NCBI GenBank assembly: GCA_021776475.1
Contig: JAJFFV010000005.1
Span: 62,001-126,000, forward strand
DNA length: 64,000 nt
Source: Parvularculaceae bacterium
Lineage (GTDB): Bacteria > Pseudomonadota > Alphaproteobacteria > Caulobacterales > Parvularculaceae
Direction: 5' to 3'
A program made the position numbers and the translations under genes. Of the stretch, positions 44,989 through 55,086 are shown in pieces. How positions within the stretch are numbered: position 1 is the stretch's first letter; each line of letters opens with the position of its first letter. The notes beneath the pieces were generated by a model. That model was not told the origin of the DNA. It saw only the letters and a list, made by a program, of their open reading frames with translations, and searched no databases.

Positions 44989-45285
44989 ATGGCTGTATTC
45001 ACAATCAAAAACGCAAAAGACCTGGGACTTGCGATCCGTGACCGCCGGCGGGCGCTCAGGCTTAATCAGGCAACACTGGCGAAGCAGGCCGGTGTCAGCC
45101 GACAATGGATTGTCGACATTGAAAAAGGCAAGCCCAGGGCGGCTGTCGGCCTGGTTCTTAAGACCCTGCACGCAGTCGGGATCAGTTTTACGACGAACGA
45201 TCCATCCGACCAGAAATCCGGTGTGTTAGTGCCCGTGGCCGACATCGACGATGTCCTCAGCCGAACCAGCGGGAGCCGCAAGTGA
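44989..45285 (+). CDS. hipB: HipB-type antitoxin and repressor
   Basis: 98 residues. Xre-type helix-turn-helix: KDLGLAIRDRRRALRLNQAT, then LAKQAGVSRQWIVDIEKGKP. The C-terminus is a short flexible tail (VADIDDVLSRTSGSRK). It neutralises HipA and represses its own promoter in the known family. The ATG at 44989 is chosen because the promoter places the transcript start near 44976. It overlaps hipA by 4 bp (GTGA). Confidence 0.88.
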   Translation: MAVFTIKNAKDLGLAIRDRRRALRLNQATLAKQAGVSRQWIVDIEKGKPRAAVGLVLKTLHAVGISFTTNDPSDQKSGVLVPVADIDDVLSRTSGSRK

Positions 45286-46553
45286 CCGCAGACCTGCTTG
45301 TCCTTGCCAATGGTCAGGAAATGGGCCGGGTAACCTGCGGCGCCACCATAAAACTGGCGTTTGTTTATTCGGATACCTGGCGCAACGCCGCCAATGCCTT
45401 TCCGTTGTCGCTCTCCATGCCGCTGGCTGCGGCCCGTCATGACCACAAGGTTGTCGATCCATTCCTGTGGGGATTGCTGCCGGACAATGAATATGTGCTC
45501 AAAAAATGGGCCGCGAAATATCATGTATCGCCACGAAACGTCTTCGCGCTGGTGTCGCATGTCGGAGAGGATTGTGCGGGCGCGGTACAGTTCGTCACGC
45601 CGGAGCGTCTCGAACAGTTCAGTATTACCGGTAATGTCGAATGGCTCGATGACGCCGAGATTGAAGCGCGGCTCACTGCGTTGCGCGAAGACCATGCCAC
45701 GGGACGGCAGCCGCGGGACAAAGGACAATTCTCGCTGGCGGGCGCGCAGCCGAAAACTGCGCTGATTTTTCAAAATGGCAAATGGGGTATCCCGTCGGGC
45801 ATTATTCCGACCACGCATATTCTGAAACCGCCCACAGGCGATTTCGACGGATTTGCCGAGAACGAATATTTCTGCATGGAACTCGCACGCGCTGCAGGAC
45901 TGAACACAGCTAATGTCGGAGTACGGACTTTCGGTAATGAAGTTGCGTTTGTCACCGAGCGTTATGACAGGGCTTATCAGGATGACACATTGATCCGGGT
46001 GCATCAGGAGGATTTGTGCCAAGCACTGGCTGTCTCTCCGTTCACCAAATATCAAAATGAAGGCGGTCCCGATGTCGGTAACATCGTACAGCTTCTGCGC
46101 GACAGTTCCGATGATGCAGTTGCCGACATTGGAAACTTCCTCAAAACCATCGCCTTTAACTGGATTATCGCCGGTACTGATGCGCATGCCAAGAACTTCT
46201 CTATGCTGCTGGGTGCCGGTGGGCGGGCACGGCTGGCGCCGCTATACGACCTTTCAAGTGCACTGCCCTATGACGACATGCAGTTTCAAAAACTGACCCT
46301 CGCCATGAAGATTGGTGGGAAGTACCGGCTTCGCGATATCGGTCTGCGACAATGGCAAACACTCGAAACGGAGATGGCGCTCGATGAGGGCACTCTCATT
46401 GAACAGGTGAAGTCCATGGCAGCGCCGCTTGCAGATCTCGCTGCAAATACTGCAAACAACGCCCACAAATGCGGTATAACCCATCCAATGATAGAGCGTA
46501 TCAGAGAGCGTATTGCAGAACGTGCGGCTTTGTGTGCCAAGGCACTCACGTGA
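45282..46553 (+). CDS. hipA: HipA-type toxin kinase
   Basis: 423 residues, full length, GTG start. The HipA-N domain lies at about residues 1-110. The kinase domain shows QFSLAGAQPKTALIF, ATP-binding HILKPP, AENEYFCMELARAAGL, ERYDR, RVHQEDLCQALAV, catalytic NWIIAGTDAHAKNFSML and APLYDLSSALPY. In E. coli, HipA phosphorylates glutamyl-tRNA synthetase and induces dormancy; targets vary among relatives. The catalytic residues look intact, unlike the neighbouring Fic gene. Confidence 0.92.
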   Translation: MTADLLVLANGQEMGRVTCGATIKLAFVYSDTWRNAANAFPLSLSMPLAAARHDHKVVDPFLWGLLPDNEYVLKKWAAKYHVSPRNVFALVSHVGEDCAGAVQFVTPERLEQFSITGNVEWLDDAEIEARLTALREDHATGRQPRDKGQFSLAGAQPKTALIFQNGKWGIPSGIIPTTHILKPPTGDFDGFAENEYFCMELARAAGLNTANVGVRTFGNEVAFVTERYDRAYQDDTLIRVHQEDLCQALAVSPFTKYQNEGGPDVGNIVQLLRDSSDDAVADIGNFLKTIAFNWIIAGTDAHAKNFSMLLGAGGRARLAPLYDLSSALPYDDMQFQKLTLAMKIGGKYRLRDIGLRQWQTLETEMALDEGTLIEQVKSMAAPLADLAANTANNAHKCGITHPMIERIRERIAERAALCAKALT

Positions 46554-46760
46554 TGGCGCCAGGACTGGTGTGAACGATTGGCTTGACGATATTCGCACTC
46601 CAGCCACCGCTCTTCCAGGAAGAGTGCCAATACATAAAGGGCACCCAAATAGCCAACAGAACAGACACCATCCAAGCGTTCGCAATCAGGCCCCAGCCAC
46701 CCCAACCAGGTCACCACATAAATCGGATTTCGGCTCCACGCAAACCAGCCTGTTGTCCGA
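46554..46760 (-). pseudogene. Remnant of a PEMT/ICMT-type membrane methyltransferase
   Basis: On the minus strand the segment reads WFAWSRNPIYVVTWLGWLG, then, after a frame change near 46690, LIANAWMVSVLLAIWVPFMY, then back to FLEERWLECEYRQANRSHQS. The RNPIY box and the EERxLExxxGxxY-like end are those of isoprenylcysteine or phospholipid methyltransferases. Two frameshifts and no N-terminal half, so it is broken. The remaining bases to 46905 hold nothing recognisable. Confidence 0.55.
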
Positions 46761-46905
46761 AGTCCAAGTTTTATTTGTCAAAGAGATGCAAATAAACCTA
46801 GGTTTCCTTGAGGCAGAATCACTTTCCGTACAAAAGCATTTTTAGACACTTCCCCTCGCTTGCAGCATTCTTTGTTTTAAATCAGTTTAAGCGCGGTTTG
46901 CACGA

Positions 46906-47802
46906 TCAGATGCCAGGCGGAAATTCTTTCAAGCAAGCTTCAAAGGCACGCACGGCCGGGGTGGGCAACCATCGCTTGCGCACGGCGAAGCCGATTGTCA
47001 GTGGTTTGAAATAACTGACATTGAGTAGAGCAAACCGGCGCATGAACGTTTTTGATGTCGAATATTCCGTACTGATGACGCCGATTGCATCACTGCCCGC
47101 GACAATATCCGCAACCAGCGGAAAGTATTCGACAATATGCATGCGCCGTGCGCTATCGCCGCCAAGCGCCGAAAACAGCGCGCGCAACCGGTCCGTATGC
47201 CAACTCAAACGATCAGGCGCGACGACTGGGTAAGCTGCAATGTCATCACGTGTGACAATATTATTCATCGCAAGCGGATGATTTTTTCGCGTAAACAGGT
47301 TTGTTGCGAGATCACCGAGACGCTCGAACGAAAACCCTTGTTCGCCGCGCATTACGTTTTCTGGACCGACCAGGAGATCGAGGTCGCCGCGGCGCAAGGC
47401 GCGAACGCCGCCGCTGACGGACACGGCTTCGAGGTGAACACGCAACTCAGTCCGGCGAAAAACAAGCTCCTTAATGGCATTATTGACAAGTCCCTGCATC
47501 GACGGCGGACTGACGCCAACCCGAATGAGCGTATCGCCGGTTTCGCGAGATTGCTTTGCATCCTCCGAGAACTGGTCCAGATCAGAAATGATCCGTGCGG
47601 CGCGATTGATAAATTGCCGACCCCGCTCTGTCGCCACTACATCGCGGGCGCGCCGGTCAAACAGGGCATAGCCGATTTGCTGCTCAATAACGGCAACGCT
47701 GCGGCTCACCGTGGATTGGGTCAAATTCAGCGCTTTTGCAGCCGCACTGATTGACTCACATCGGTCCACCTCGACTATGTGTTTGAGTTTGGCGGCGTTC
47801 AT
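46906..47802 (-). CDS. LysR-family transcriptional regulator
   Basis: 298 residues from ATG 47802. N-terminal winged helix (LKHIVEVDRCESISAAAKAL, NLTQSTVSRSVAVIEQQIGY, LFDRRARDVVATERG) and a LysR substrate-binding domain (GDTLIRVGVSPPSMQGLV, GDLDLLVGPENVM). Divergent from the acyl-CoA dehydrogenase-icmF operon with a palindrome just upstream of its own start, so it probably controls both. The effector is unknown but could be an acyl-CoA. Confidence 0.92.
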   Translation of the reverse strand: MNAAKLKHIVEVDRCESISAAAKALNLTQSTVSRSVAVIEQQIGYALFDRRARDVVATERGRQFINRAARIISDLDQFSEDAKQSRETGDTLIRVGVSPPSMQGLVNNAIKELVFRRTELRVHLEAVSVSGGVRALRRGDLDLLVGPENVMRGEQGFSFERLGDLATNLFTRKNHPLAMNNIVTRDDIAAYPVVAPDRLSWHTDRLRALFSALGGDSARRMHIVEYFPLVADIVAGSDAIGVISTEYSTSKTFMRRFALLNVSYFKPLTIGFAVRKRWLPTPAVRAFEACLKEFPPGI

Positions 47803-47818
47803 GATGCATGCCTTTTTC

Positions 47819-47840
47819 GCATAATACATTCATATTATGC
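47819..47840. promoter_or_regulatory. Palindrome in the LysR/acyl-CoA dehydrogenase gap
   Basis: GCATAATA-N6-TATTATGC, a perfect 8-bp inverted repeat starting 17 bp upstream of the LysR ATG, in a 247-bp divergent gap. It contains the T-N11-A element expected of LysR operators. A TTGACA at 47844-47849 lies next to it in the direction of the dehydrogenase. Confidence 0.55.
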
Positions 47841-48049
47841 ATTTGACAAATTACCCAGGAAAGCCGAGTTATCAGCAAGTGGATCGAGCGGCGCATCCTG
47901 GTTTGGGTCGGCCTATGCCGCTTTCGGGTGCGCTGGATCAGGGCATTTTTGTTATTTCAAAAAGTTGCTGAATGCCGCAGCTGCCCATGCGAATAAACCG
48001 CTGGGTTATCGAATTCTAATGAGCCGCACTGACCGAAAGGCACTCCAAA

Positions 48050-49840
48050 ATGACACACTACGTTCCACCGCTCGCCGATATGCAGTTTGCCGCGACCAGA
48101 CTCGCCGGTTTTGGCGACATCGCCGCGTTACCGGGCGGCGAGGATCTGAGCGAAGACTTGCTTGCGGCAATTTTTGAAGAGGGAGGCAAATTTGCCGCCG
48201 GCGTCCTGGCGCCGCTATACCGGGTTGGCGACACGCAGGGATCGTGCCTTGAAAATGGGGCCGTGCGAACACCCGATGGATGGAAAGATGCCTATGCGCA
48301 GTTTGTAGCGGGCGGATGGAATGCTGTCCCGTTTGATCAGGATTTTGGCGGTCAAGGGCTACCCTGGTTGGTTGCTACCGGCCTGTTCGATTTGTGGCAT
48401 TCCTCCAATATGGCCTTCGCGCTATGTCCGATGTTGACACAAGCCGCCGTCGAAGCCGTGAGCCGTTATGGGTCACCACAACAAAAAACAACGTACCTCG
48501 CAAACATGATATCCGGAGAATGGGCCGGCACAATGCAGCTGACGGAAGCGCAGGCCGGATCCGATCTTGCGCAGATACGGTCGAAGGCGGTCAGGGATGG
48601 CGATCATTTCCGTCTTTCCGGCCAGAAGATCTTCATCACTTACGGCGACCACGAGCTTGCTGACAATATCGTTCATATGGTGCTGGCCCGGATCCCCGAT
48701 GCACCGCCGGGCGTCAAAGGCATTTCCCTCTTCATCGTGCCCAAATTCCTGGTGAATGATGACGGCTCGCTAGGCGCGCGCAATGATGTGCGCTGCGTAT
48801 CGCTCGAAGAAAAAATGGGCATTCACGCAAGTCCGACCGCCGTTATGTCTTTTGGCGAAAACGATGGCGCTATCGGCTACCTTGTCGGGGAGGAAAACAA
48901 AGGGCTCGTTTATATGTTCACGATGATGAACAATGCGCGGCTCTCGGTCGGGTTGGAAGGCGTCGCTATTTCTGAGCGCGCTTATCAAAAAGCCGCGGCG
49001 TTCGCCCGTGAACGGGTGCAGGGTCGCGACATTACCGGTGAAAGCCCTGAGTCTGTAGCCATCATTCGCCATCCGGATGTGCGCCGTATGCTGATGACCA
49101 TGCGCGCTTTGACAGAGGCCTCGCGAGCGCTTGCATATTATACGGCTGGCAAGCTCGACATCGCTTTGCGTCACGCTGACGACAACGCGCGGGCTGAGGC
49201 GCTCAGCCGTGTCGAATTGCTGATCCCTGTCGTGAAAGCATGGGGCTCTGAAGTAGGCTCAGAATCCGCCTGGAACGGCGTCCAGGTTCATGGCGGTATG
49301 GGCTTCATTGAAGAAACAGGCGCCGCGCAATTCATGCGCGACGCAAAGATCGCGGAAATTTATGAAGGCTCCAACGGTATTCAAGCCATGGATCTTGTCG
49401 GCCGCAAACTTGCCCGTGACGGCGGCCAAGAGGCGATAAAGTTTATTCAAGAAATGCGAGACCTGGACGGGGCACTCGCTGATGCAGGTATCGATTTTGA
49501 GGGCCTTCGCAACGCGCTAAAAACAGCAATTCAATCGCTTGAGAACGCGACTGACTGGCTACTGGAAAGACAATCAGATGATGTCCATGACGCGGCGGCA
49601 GGCGCCATGCCTTATCTGAGGTTATGGGGCACAGTTGCAGGCGGTTGGCTGATGGCGCGCGCCGCATTGCTAGCTAAAACCGAGCTCGAAAAAAACACGG
49701 GTGATGCATCGTTTCTGGAGGCCAAGATCACCACTGCGAAATTTTACAGCGAACGCATTTTGCCGCGCGCGCTTTCGTTGGAGGTTGAGACATCCGCTGG
49801 CGCGGCCTCTCTAATGGCACTCGCCGACGAAAAATTTTAG
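48050..49840 (+). CDS. Acyl-CoA dehydrogenase (DmdC/FadE-like long form)
   Basis: 596 residues, the long form with an extra C-terminal domain. FAD enzyme that desaturates acyl-CoA at the 2,3 position. Seen: GGWNAVPFDQDFGGQGLPWL, GEWAGTMQLTEAQAGSDLAQ, LSGQKIFITYGDHELADNIV, EEKMGIHASPTAVMSFGEND, MMNNARLSVGLEGVAISERA and the C-terminal VQVHGGMGFIEETGAAQFMR followed by DAKIAEIYEGSNGIQAMDLV. The group includes 3-methylmercaptopropionyl-CoA dehydrogenase, but the neighbouring icmF suggests a short branched or straight acyl-CoA. A 28-bp gap leads to icmF. Confidence 0.92.
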   Translation: MTHYVPPLADMQFAATRLAGFGDIAALPGGEDLSEDLLAAIFEEGGKFAAGVLAPLYRVGDTQGSCLENGAVRTPDGWKDAYAQFVAGGWNAVPFDQDFGGQGLPWLVATGLFDLWHSSNMAFALCPMLTQAAVEAVSRYGSPQQKTTYLANMISGEWAGTMQLTEAQAGSDLAQIRSKAVRDGDHFRLSGQKIFITYGDHELADNIVHMVLARIPDAPPGVKGISLFIVPKFLVNDDGSLGARNDVRCVSLEEKMGIHASPTAVMSFGENDGAIGYLVGEENKGLVYMFTMMNNARLSVGLEGVAISERAYQKAAAFARERVQGRDITGESPESVAIIRHPDVRRMLMTMRALTEASRALAYYTAGKLDIALRHADDNARAEALSRVELLIPVVKAWGSEVGSESAWNGVQVHGGMGFIEETGAAQFMRDAKIAEIYEGSNGIQAMDLVGRKLARDGGQEAIKFIQEMRDLDGALADAGIDFEGLRNALKTAIQSLENATDWLLERQSDDVHDAAAGAMPYLRLWGTVAGGWLMARAALLAKTELEKNTGDASFLEAKITTAKFYSERILPRALSLEVETSAGAASLMALADEKF

Positions 49841-49868
49841 TCCGTATAAGCTGGATTAGGAGACTGAT

Positions 49869-52800
49869 ATGCCTGATGACGTGAAACTTGCCGACAAACC
49901 GGGGACGAAAACCAAAATCCCTGAAAAGAAGTCGAGGCGAAACAAGGTACGCTTCGTTACCGCGACCAGCCTGTTCGACGGACATGATGCCGCTATCAAT
50001 ATCATGCGACGAATATTGCAAGCGTCCGGCGTCGAAGTCATTCATCTTGGCCACAATCGTTCAGTGGACGAGATTGTCACCGCCGCTATTCAGGAAGATG
50101 TGCAAGGGATCGCCATCAGCTCCTATCAGGGCGGTCATGTTGAGTATTTCAAATATATGGTGGACCTTTTGCGCGAGCGCGGCGCCGGGCACATCAAAGT
50201 ATTTGGCGGCGGCGGCGGTGTTATTGTCGATGCAGAAATCAAAGATCTGCAGGACTACGGTGTCGAACGCATCTATTCACCCGCCGATGGCCAAAAAATG
50301 GGTCTGCAGGGGATGATCGACAATATGATTGCGCGTGCCGATTTCGACCCGGTCGAAACCGGCGCGGCGAAGGTTTGCGACCTTACCGGCGAAGGGTGGC
50401 GCGCATTGGCGCGCTTTATGACCACACTCGAACAGGGGCGCGTTGACGAGCAAAGCTTGGTCGACCTTGAAAAAGCCACTGCCGCAAAGCCGAGCACGCC
50501 CGTTATCGGTATTACAGGCACTGGTGGCTCAGGAAAATCGTCTCTATGCGATGAATTGATAACGCGTTTTCGAATGGACTCGGCGGAATTTAAGATCGCC
50601 GTATTGGCGATTGATCCATCAAGGCGCAAAAGCGGCGGTGCGCTGCTTGGCGACCGGATAAGAATGAACTCGATCAACGCGCCACAAATCTTTTTTCGAT
50701 CTATTGCGACGCGGGATTCTGATTCCGAAGTTCCTGCATTCGTATTTCAGGCGGTCAATGCCTGCCGGGCCGCAGGATTTGACCTGATTATTGTAGAAAC
50801 GCCCGGTATCGGACAGGGCAACGCCGCAATTGCTGATATTTCAGACGTATCGCTCTATGTCATGACGCCCGAATTTGGCGCTGCTTCGCAACTTGAGAAA
50901 ATCGACATGCTCGATTTCGCGGATATCGTGGCGATTAATAAATTCGACCGCAAAGGCGCAGAAGACGCGCTCCGCGACGTGCGCAAGCAAGTGCAGCGCA
51001 ATCGGGAGGAGTTCGCCAAGCCGATTGAAGAAATGCCTGTCTATGGGGCGATCGCGGCACGCTATCAGGATGATGGTGTTTCAACACTTTATGTCGGCCT
51101 TCTAGAAAAAATCGAAAAGAACGGATTTTCGCTGCCCAAAACGCGCTTTGAAGCGAACGAAACGCGCATGCCGTCTGCACGTGATGCCATTGTGCCTCCA
51201 TCCCGACAACGTTATCTCGCCGAGATTGCAGCGGAAGTTCGCAGCTATCACCAAGGCGCGCAGAAACAATCCGCGCTTGCCCGCGAAATTCAGCAATTGA
51301 AGTGTTCAAAGGAGATGCTCGAACAAGCTGCGATCGATAGTATCGCGCTCGATCAGCTTATCACCGAGCGGCAGGAGCGTCAGGATACCCGAGCGCGCAA
51401 CCTGCTCGACAATTGGCCGAAGGTGAAACAAAGCTATTCCGGCGACGAATACGTCGTAAAAATTCGCGACAAGGAAATTCGTACGAGACTTACGCGAAAA
51501 ACCCTTTCCGGCACGGAAATCCGGAAAGTTGTATTGCCGCGATATGAAGATCATGGCGAGCTCTTGAACTGGATGTTGCGGGAGAACTTACCAGGGTCAT
51601 TCCCCTATACGGCCGGGGTTTTCGCGTTCAAGCGCGAAGGCGAAGATCCGACCCGGATGTTTGCTGGAGAGGGCGATCCTTTTCTGACGAATAAACGCTT
51701 CAAATATCTGTCGAAAGACTCTGATGCAAAGCGCCTTTCGACGGCGTTCGATTCTGTAACACTTTACGGATTCGATCCAAATGAACGGCCCGATATCTAC
51801 GGCAAAGTCGGTAATTCCGGGGTTTCCGTTGCAACCCTGGACGACATGAAGGTACTTTTTGATGGGTTTGATCTTTGCGCGCCGTCAACATCAGTTTCGA
51901 TGACCATCAATGGCCCAGCGCCAATGATCCTCGCGATGTTTTTGACTACCGCCATTGAGCAGCAACTCGACAAGTTTGAAACAGAAAATAACCGCAAACC
52001 GACCGAAGACGAGGCCAACAAGATCCGCGCCTGGGCCCTCGAAACCGTGCGCGGCACGGTACAGGCAGATATCCTGAAAGAAGATCAGGGGCAAAACACG
52101 TGCATATTCTCAACCGAATTTGCGCTCAAGATGATGGGCGACATTCAACAATACTTTGTTGAAAACCGGGTCAGAAATTTTTACTCCGTATCGATTTCCG
52201 GCTATCATATCGCTGAGGCTGGTGCGAACCCGATTTCGCAATTGGCCTTTACGCTGTCAAATGGATTCACATTTGTTGAATCCTACCTCGCCCGCGGCAT
52301 GACGGTCGATGATTTCGCACCAAATCTTTCCTATTTCTTCTCAAACGGCATGGATCCGGAATACTCTGTGATCGGTCGAGTGGCGCGGCGTATTTGGGCG
52401 GTCGCCATGCGCAATAGATACGGCGCCAATGAGCGGTCTCAGAAACTGAAGTATCACGTACAGACCTCTGGGCGCTCGCTTCATGCCCAGGAAATGGATT
52501 TCAATGACATCCGCACCACCTTGCAGGCGCTGATTGCGATCTATGACAATTGCAATTCGCTGCACACTAACGCTTTTGACGAAGCTTATACGACGCCAAC
52601 GGAACACTCCGTACGCCGAGCTATGGCAATCCAAATGATTATCAACAAGGAGTGGGGATTAGCACAAAATGAAAATCCCAATCAGGGCGCCTTTATCATC
52701 GATGAACTTACGGATCTTGTAGAAGAGGCCGTCTTGAAAGAGTTTGAACGTATCGCCGATCGCGGCGGTGTACTGGGCGCGATGGAAACTGGCTATCAGC

Positions 52801-53147
52801 GCGGGAAAATTCAGGAAGAAAGCCTCTATTACGAACACAAGAAACATGACGGATCGCTTCCTATCGTCGGCGTCAACACGTTCCTTAATCCCAATGCGGA
52901 CGATGCAGCTGAGCCGGAACTCCAACGATCAACCACTGATGAAAAAGACAATCAGATCAAACGACTGCGTGAATTCCAGGGACGCGATACGGAAAACTCT
53001 GAACGCGTCCGCCAAGCTTTGCGCGATGCGGTCGTAAATGATGAGAATGTCTTCGCCGTCCTGATGGAGGCGGTGCATTTTTGCTCGCTCGGTCAGATCT
53101 CCGACACCTTGTTCGAGGTCGGTGGCAAGTATCGGCGGAATATGTGA
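49869..53147 (+). CDS. icmF: Fused isobutyryl-CoA mutase IcmF
   Basis: 1092 residues. Order: B12-binding domain (about 25-160; [43 protein letters not shown]), MeaB-type GTPase chaperone (about 205-410; [45 protein letters not shown]) and TIM-barrel mutase (about 545-1060; [45 protein letters not shown]). It interconverts isobutyryl-CoA and butyryl-CoA using adenosylcobalamin; close relatives act on pivalyl-CoA. TAGGAG precedes the ATG. It overlaps the ferredoxin-like gene by 4 bp. Confidence 0.96.
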   Translation: MPDDVKLADKPGTKTKIPEKKSRRNKVRFVTATSLFDGHDAAINIMRRILQASGVEVIHLGHNRSVDEIVTAAIQEDVQGIAISSYQGGHVEYFKYMVDLLRERGAGHIKVFGGGGGVIVDAEIKDLQDYGVERIYSPADGQKMGLQGMIDNMIARADFDPVETGAAKVCDLTGEGWRALARFMTTLEQGRVDEQSLVDLEKATAAKPSTPVIGITGTGGSGKSSLCDELITRFRMDSAEFKIAVLAIDPSRRKSGGALLGDRIRMNSINAPQIFFRSIATRDSDSEVPAFVFQAVNACRAAGFDLIIVETPGIGQGNAAIADISDVSLYVMTPEFGAASQLEKIDMLDFADIVAINKFDRKGAEDALRDVRKQVQRNREEFAKPIEEMPVYGAIAARYQDDGVSTLYVGLLEKIEKNGFSLPKTRFEANETRMPSARDAIVPPSRQRYLAEIAAEVRSYHQGAQKQSALAREIQQLKCSKEMLEQAAIDSIALDQLITERQERQDTRARNLLDNWPKVKQSYSGDEYVVKIRDKEIRTRLTRKTLSGTEIRKVVLPRYEDHGELLNWMLRENLPGSFPYTAGVFAFKREGEDPTRMFAGEGDPFLTNKRFKYLSKDSDAKRLSTAFDSVTLYGFDPNERPDIYGKVGNSGVSVATLDDMKVLFDGFDLCAPSTSVSMTINGPAPMILAMFLTTAIEQQLDKFETENNRKPTEDEANKIRAWALETVRGTVQADILKEDQGQNTCIFSTEFALKMMGDIQQYFVENRVRNFYSVSISGYHIAEAGANPISQLAFTLSNGFTFVESYLARGMTVDDFAPNLSYFFSNGMDPEYSVIGRVARRIWAVAMRNRYGANERSQKLKYHVQTSGRSLHAQEMDFNDIRTTLQALIAIYDNCNSLHTNAFDEAYTTPTEHSVRRAMAIQMIINKEWGLAQNENPNQGAFIIDELTDLVEEAVLKEFERIADRGGVLGAMETGYQRGKIQEESLYYEHKKHDGSLPIVGVNTFLNPNADDAAEPELQRSTTDEKDNQIKRLREFQGRDTENSERVRQALRDAVVNDENVFAVLMEAVHFCSLGQISDTLFEVGGKYRRNM

Positions 53148-53806
53148 CGCTCGACGGTGTAAAAGCAGCGGTTGAGGCGGCGGGACTTTCGTTCCGCGGC
53201 GCTTTTCATCTTGAAGCAGATGACTTGCCGATGGGCGAGACCGCAAAAACGCTTGTTATGCTTGGCCTTATCGGCAGTAAAAATTGGTCCGGTTTCACCG
53301 GATCGCCGGAATATCGGGATGGCAAACCCCATCCGCTTGATCGCTGGTCCCATCGCGTCATTTCAGCGCTTGCGAGAGAAATGGAAGCACGCGCCTATTT
53401 CCCGTTCACCGCACCGTTAATGCCGTTTATCAAATGGGCACACAAAGCCGAGCCGGTGCATCAATCGGCCATGGGCATGATGATCCATCCGGATTTCGGG
53501 CTGTGGCACGCTTGGCGCGGAGCGCTCGCGTTCGAAGCACTCTTCGACCTGCCAGCGCGCGATGAGCGGCCTTCCCCTTGTGATTTCTGTACAGACAAAC
53601 CGTGCCTGTCCGCCTGCCCGGTCGACGCTTTTGACGGAACCGGCGCGTTCAACGTCCGCGCTTGCGGCTCTCACATCCGTTCACAGTTGGGCGAGCCTTG
53701 CGTTTCGCGTGGGTGCCTCGCTCGCCGCGCTTGCCCCATCGGCAAAAAGCATCAGTACACTTCAGAACAAGCGATGTTTCACATGCGCTCGTTTCGAGGT
53801 GGTTGA
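53144..53806 (+). CDS. Ferredoxin-like iron-sulfur protein related to the QueG C-terminus
   Basis: 220 residues from a GTG that overlaps the icmF stop (GTGA). The N-terminal 160 residues are a soluble domain ([40 protein letters not shown]). The C-terminus carries a 4Fe-4S site ([20 protein letters not shown]) and further cysteines ([25 protein letters not shown]). The fold pattern resembles the ferredoxin domain of epoxyqueuosine reductase. Coupling to icmF suggests a redox role for cobalamin or for the dehydrogenase; that is inference. Confidence 0.85.
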   Translation: MTLDGVKAAVEAAGLSFRGAFHLEADDLPMGETAKTLVMLGLIGSKNWSGFTGSPEYRDGKPHPLDRWSHRVISALAREMEARAYFPFTAPLMPFIKWAHKAEPVHQSAMGMMIHPDFGLWHAWRGALAFEALFDLPARDERPSPCDFCTDKPCLSACPVDAFDGTGAFNVRACGSHIRSQLGEPCVSRGCLARRACPIGKKHQYTSEQAMFHMRSFRGG

Positions 53807-53809
53807 AGA

Positions 53810-54589
53810 TCAGTTATTTTCCGAAATAATCTTCTGAAGTAGTTCGAGCCCATCAGTCAGCGCAGCAGGCCCAGGCTGTAGGATTATTGCGGATCTTATT
53901 TCATACAATGCGCCGTTCTTTATCGCTGGAATTGCATCAAAACCAGGCCGGCCGACAACGGTATCTTGCTTGAAGCCCTTTCCACACCAAGAACCGATGA
54001 TGATGTCGGGCTTTGCTCTGATCACGTCTTCGGCGAAAACAATGCGATCTTTCGCGCCGTGCGCCAAGGCAAGGGATGCAAATACATTCTCGCCTCCGGC
54101 GATCTCGATGAGATCCGAGACCCAGCCGATGGCGGAGATCATTGGCTCGTCCCATTCTTCAAAGTAAATACGCGGGCGGCGTCTGAGTTTTTTTGCCTTC
54201 TCCTTGGCGGCCTCGATTTTTTTCTGCATTTTTTCGCAAAGCGTCGCTCCCTTTTCCGCCTCGCCAACCAGTGCGCCGACTGTTTGGATCATATCTAATA
54301 TACCGTTCACCGTTCTGTGGTTGAACGCGTGCACTTGAAGTCCTTCACGTATCAAATTCGCCGTGATTTCCGCCTGTATGTCCGAAAAAGTGAAGACCAG
54401 GTCGGGTTTCAGCGCGAGAATTTCGTCCGTTTTCGCATCTGTAAATGTTGAGACTTTGGGCTTTCGCCGCGCCTCGGGCGGGCGCACAACAAAGCCAGAG
54501 ACGCCAACGATCCGATCTTGCTCGCCCAAAAGATAAAGGGTCTCTACGGTCTCTTCTGTTAAGCAGATGATTCGTTTTGGCGGAAACAT
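53810..54589 (-). CDS. BtuF-like cobalamin-binding protein without signal peptide
   Basis: 259 residues from ATG 54589 behind AAGGAG. Periplasmic-binding-protein fold: RIICLTEETVETLYLLGEQD and RIVGVSGFVVRPPEA, LALKPDLVFTFSDIQAEITA, a long linking helix (CEKMQKKIEAAKEKAKKLRR), then IYFEEWDEPMISAIGWVSDL and a second lobe. This resembles BtuF and cobalamin-binding relatives. No signal peptide is present at any start, so it may be cytosolic or exported in another way. It is convergent with the ferredoxin-like gene, 3 bp apart. No transporter genes are beside it. Confidence 0.8.
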   Translation of the reverse strand: MFPPKRIICLTEETVETLYLLGEQDRIVGVSGFVVRPPEARRKPKVSTFTDAKTDEILALKPDLVFTFSDIQAEITANLIREGLQVHAFNHRTVNGILDMIQTVGALVGEAEKGATLCEKMQKKIEAAKEKAKKLRRRPRIYFEEWDEPMISAIGWVSDLIEIAGGENVFASLALAHGAKDRIVFAEDVIRAKPDIIIGSWCGKGFKQDTVVGRPGFDAIPAIKNGALYEIRSAIILQPGPAALTDGLELLQKIISENN

Positions 54590-55086
54590 AGGCACTCCTT
54601 GTTCAGCGTGTTCTAACGAAGTAATTTGTGGTTTACCCGTTCAGATTGGGTCGACAATCAAGTGTTGTCGAATAAGCGAAGGTAATGTGAAATTTGGCGC
54701 GTTGGACGACCCGTTTTGCACCCAATAAAACGCAACACTTGCTCACCCTCCGGCGCTAGTTGCTCTGACGCTGCTCGAAATGCGGTCATCTCACCAGCTC
54801 AGCGCTGCCATTTTTTGCGCAAATGCCCGGAATTTCTCAATTTCTATCAGACGTACCGATATGATATTTAACATCATTTAGTAGTTTATTGGTGGATATG
54901 GATGGTAACCAATGCATTTCAACCGCAGATTCTTGTATACAGGACGAGACGGCCAATTTTTGCCCCTGACCAGCTATTGCGCGGCGTTCAGCAGGTGTCT
55001 GTTAACGGTTTCGTAGGCCACTCCAGAAATACTTTTTGATTGACCACGGCACGCTTTATACGAGCGAACGAGCAAGGAAAATCAGA
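54590..55086. other. Intergenic region with a small inverted repeat
   Basis: About 500 bp between divergent genes. A 7-bp inverted repeat TCGACAA/TTGTCGA lies at 54651-54671. No cobalamin riboswitch features, tRNA or coding sequence are visible. The AT-rich stretch around 54855-54960 probably holds the flippase promoter. Confidence 0.4.

Noticed and set aside
46286-46717. Leftward 143-residue reading frame overlapping the hipA 3' end
   Set aside because: Most of it is antisense to hipA; only the upstream part resembles a methyltransferase and is recorded as a broken remnant.
43718-46900. Genomic island integrated at tRNA-Asn
   Set aside because: The content looks acquired, but no copy of the tRNA-Asn 3' end and no integrase were found downstream.
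54590-55086. Cobalamin riboswitch upstream of the BtuF-like gene or near icmF
   Set aside because: No B12-box-like or conserved core sequence could be found on either strand.
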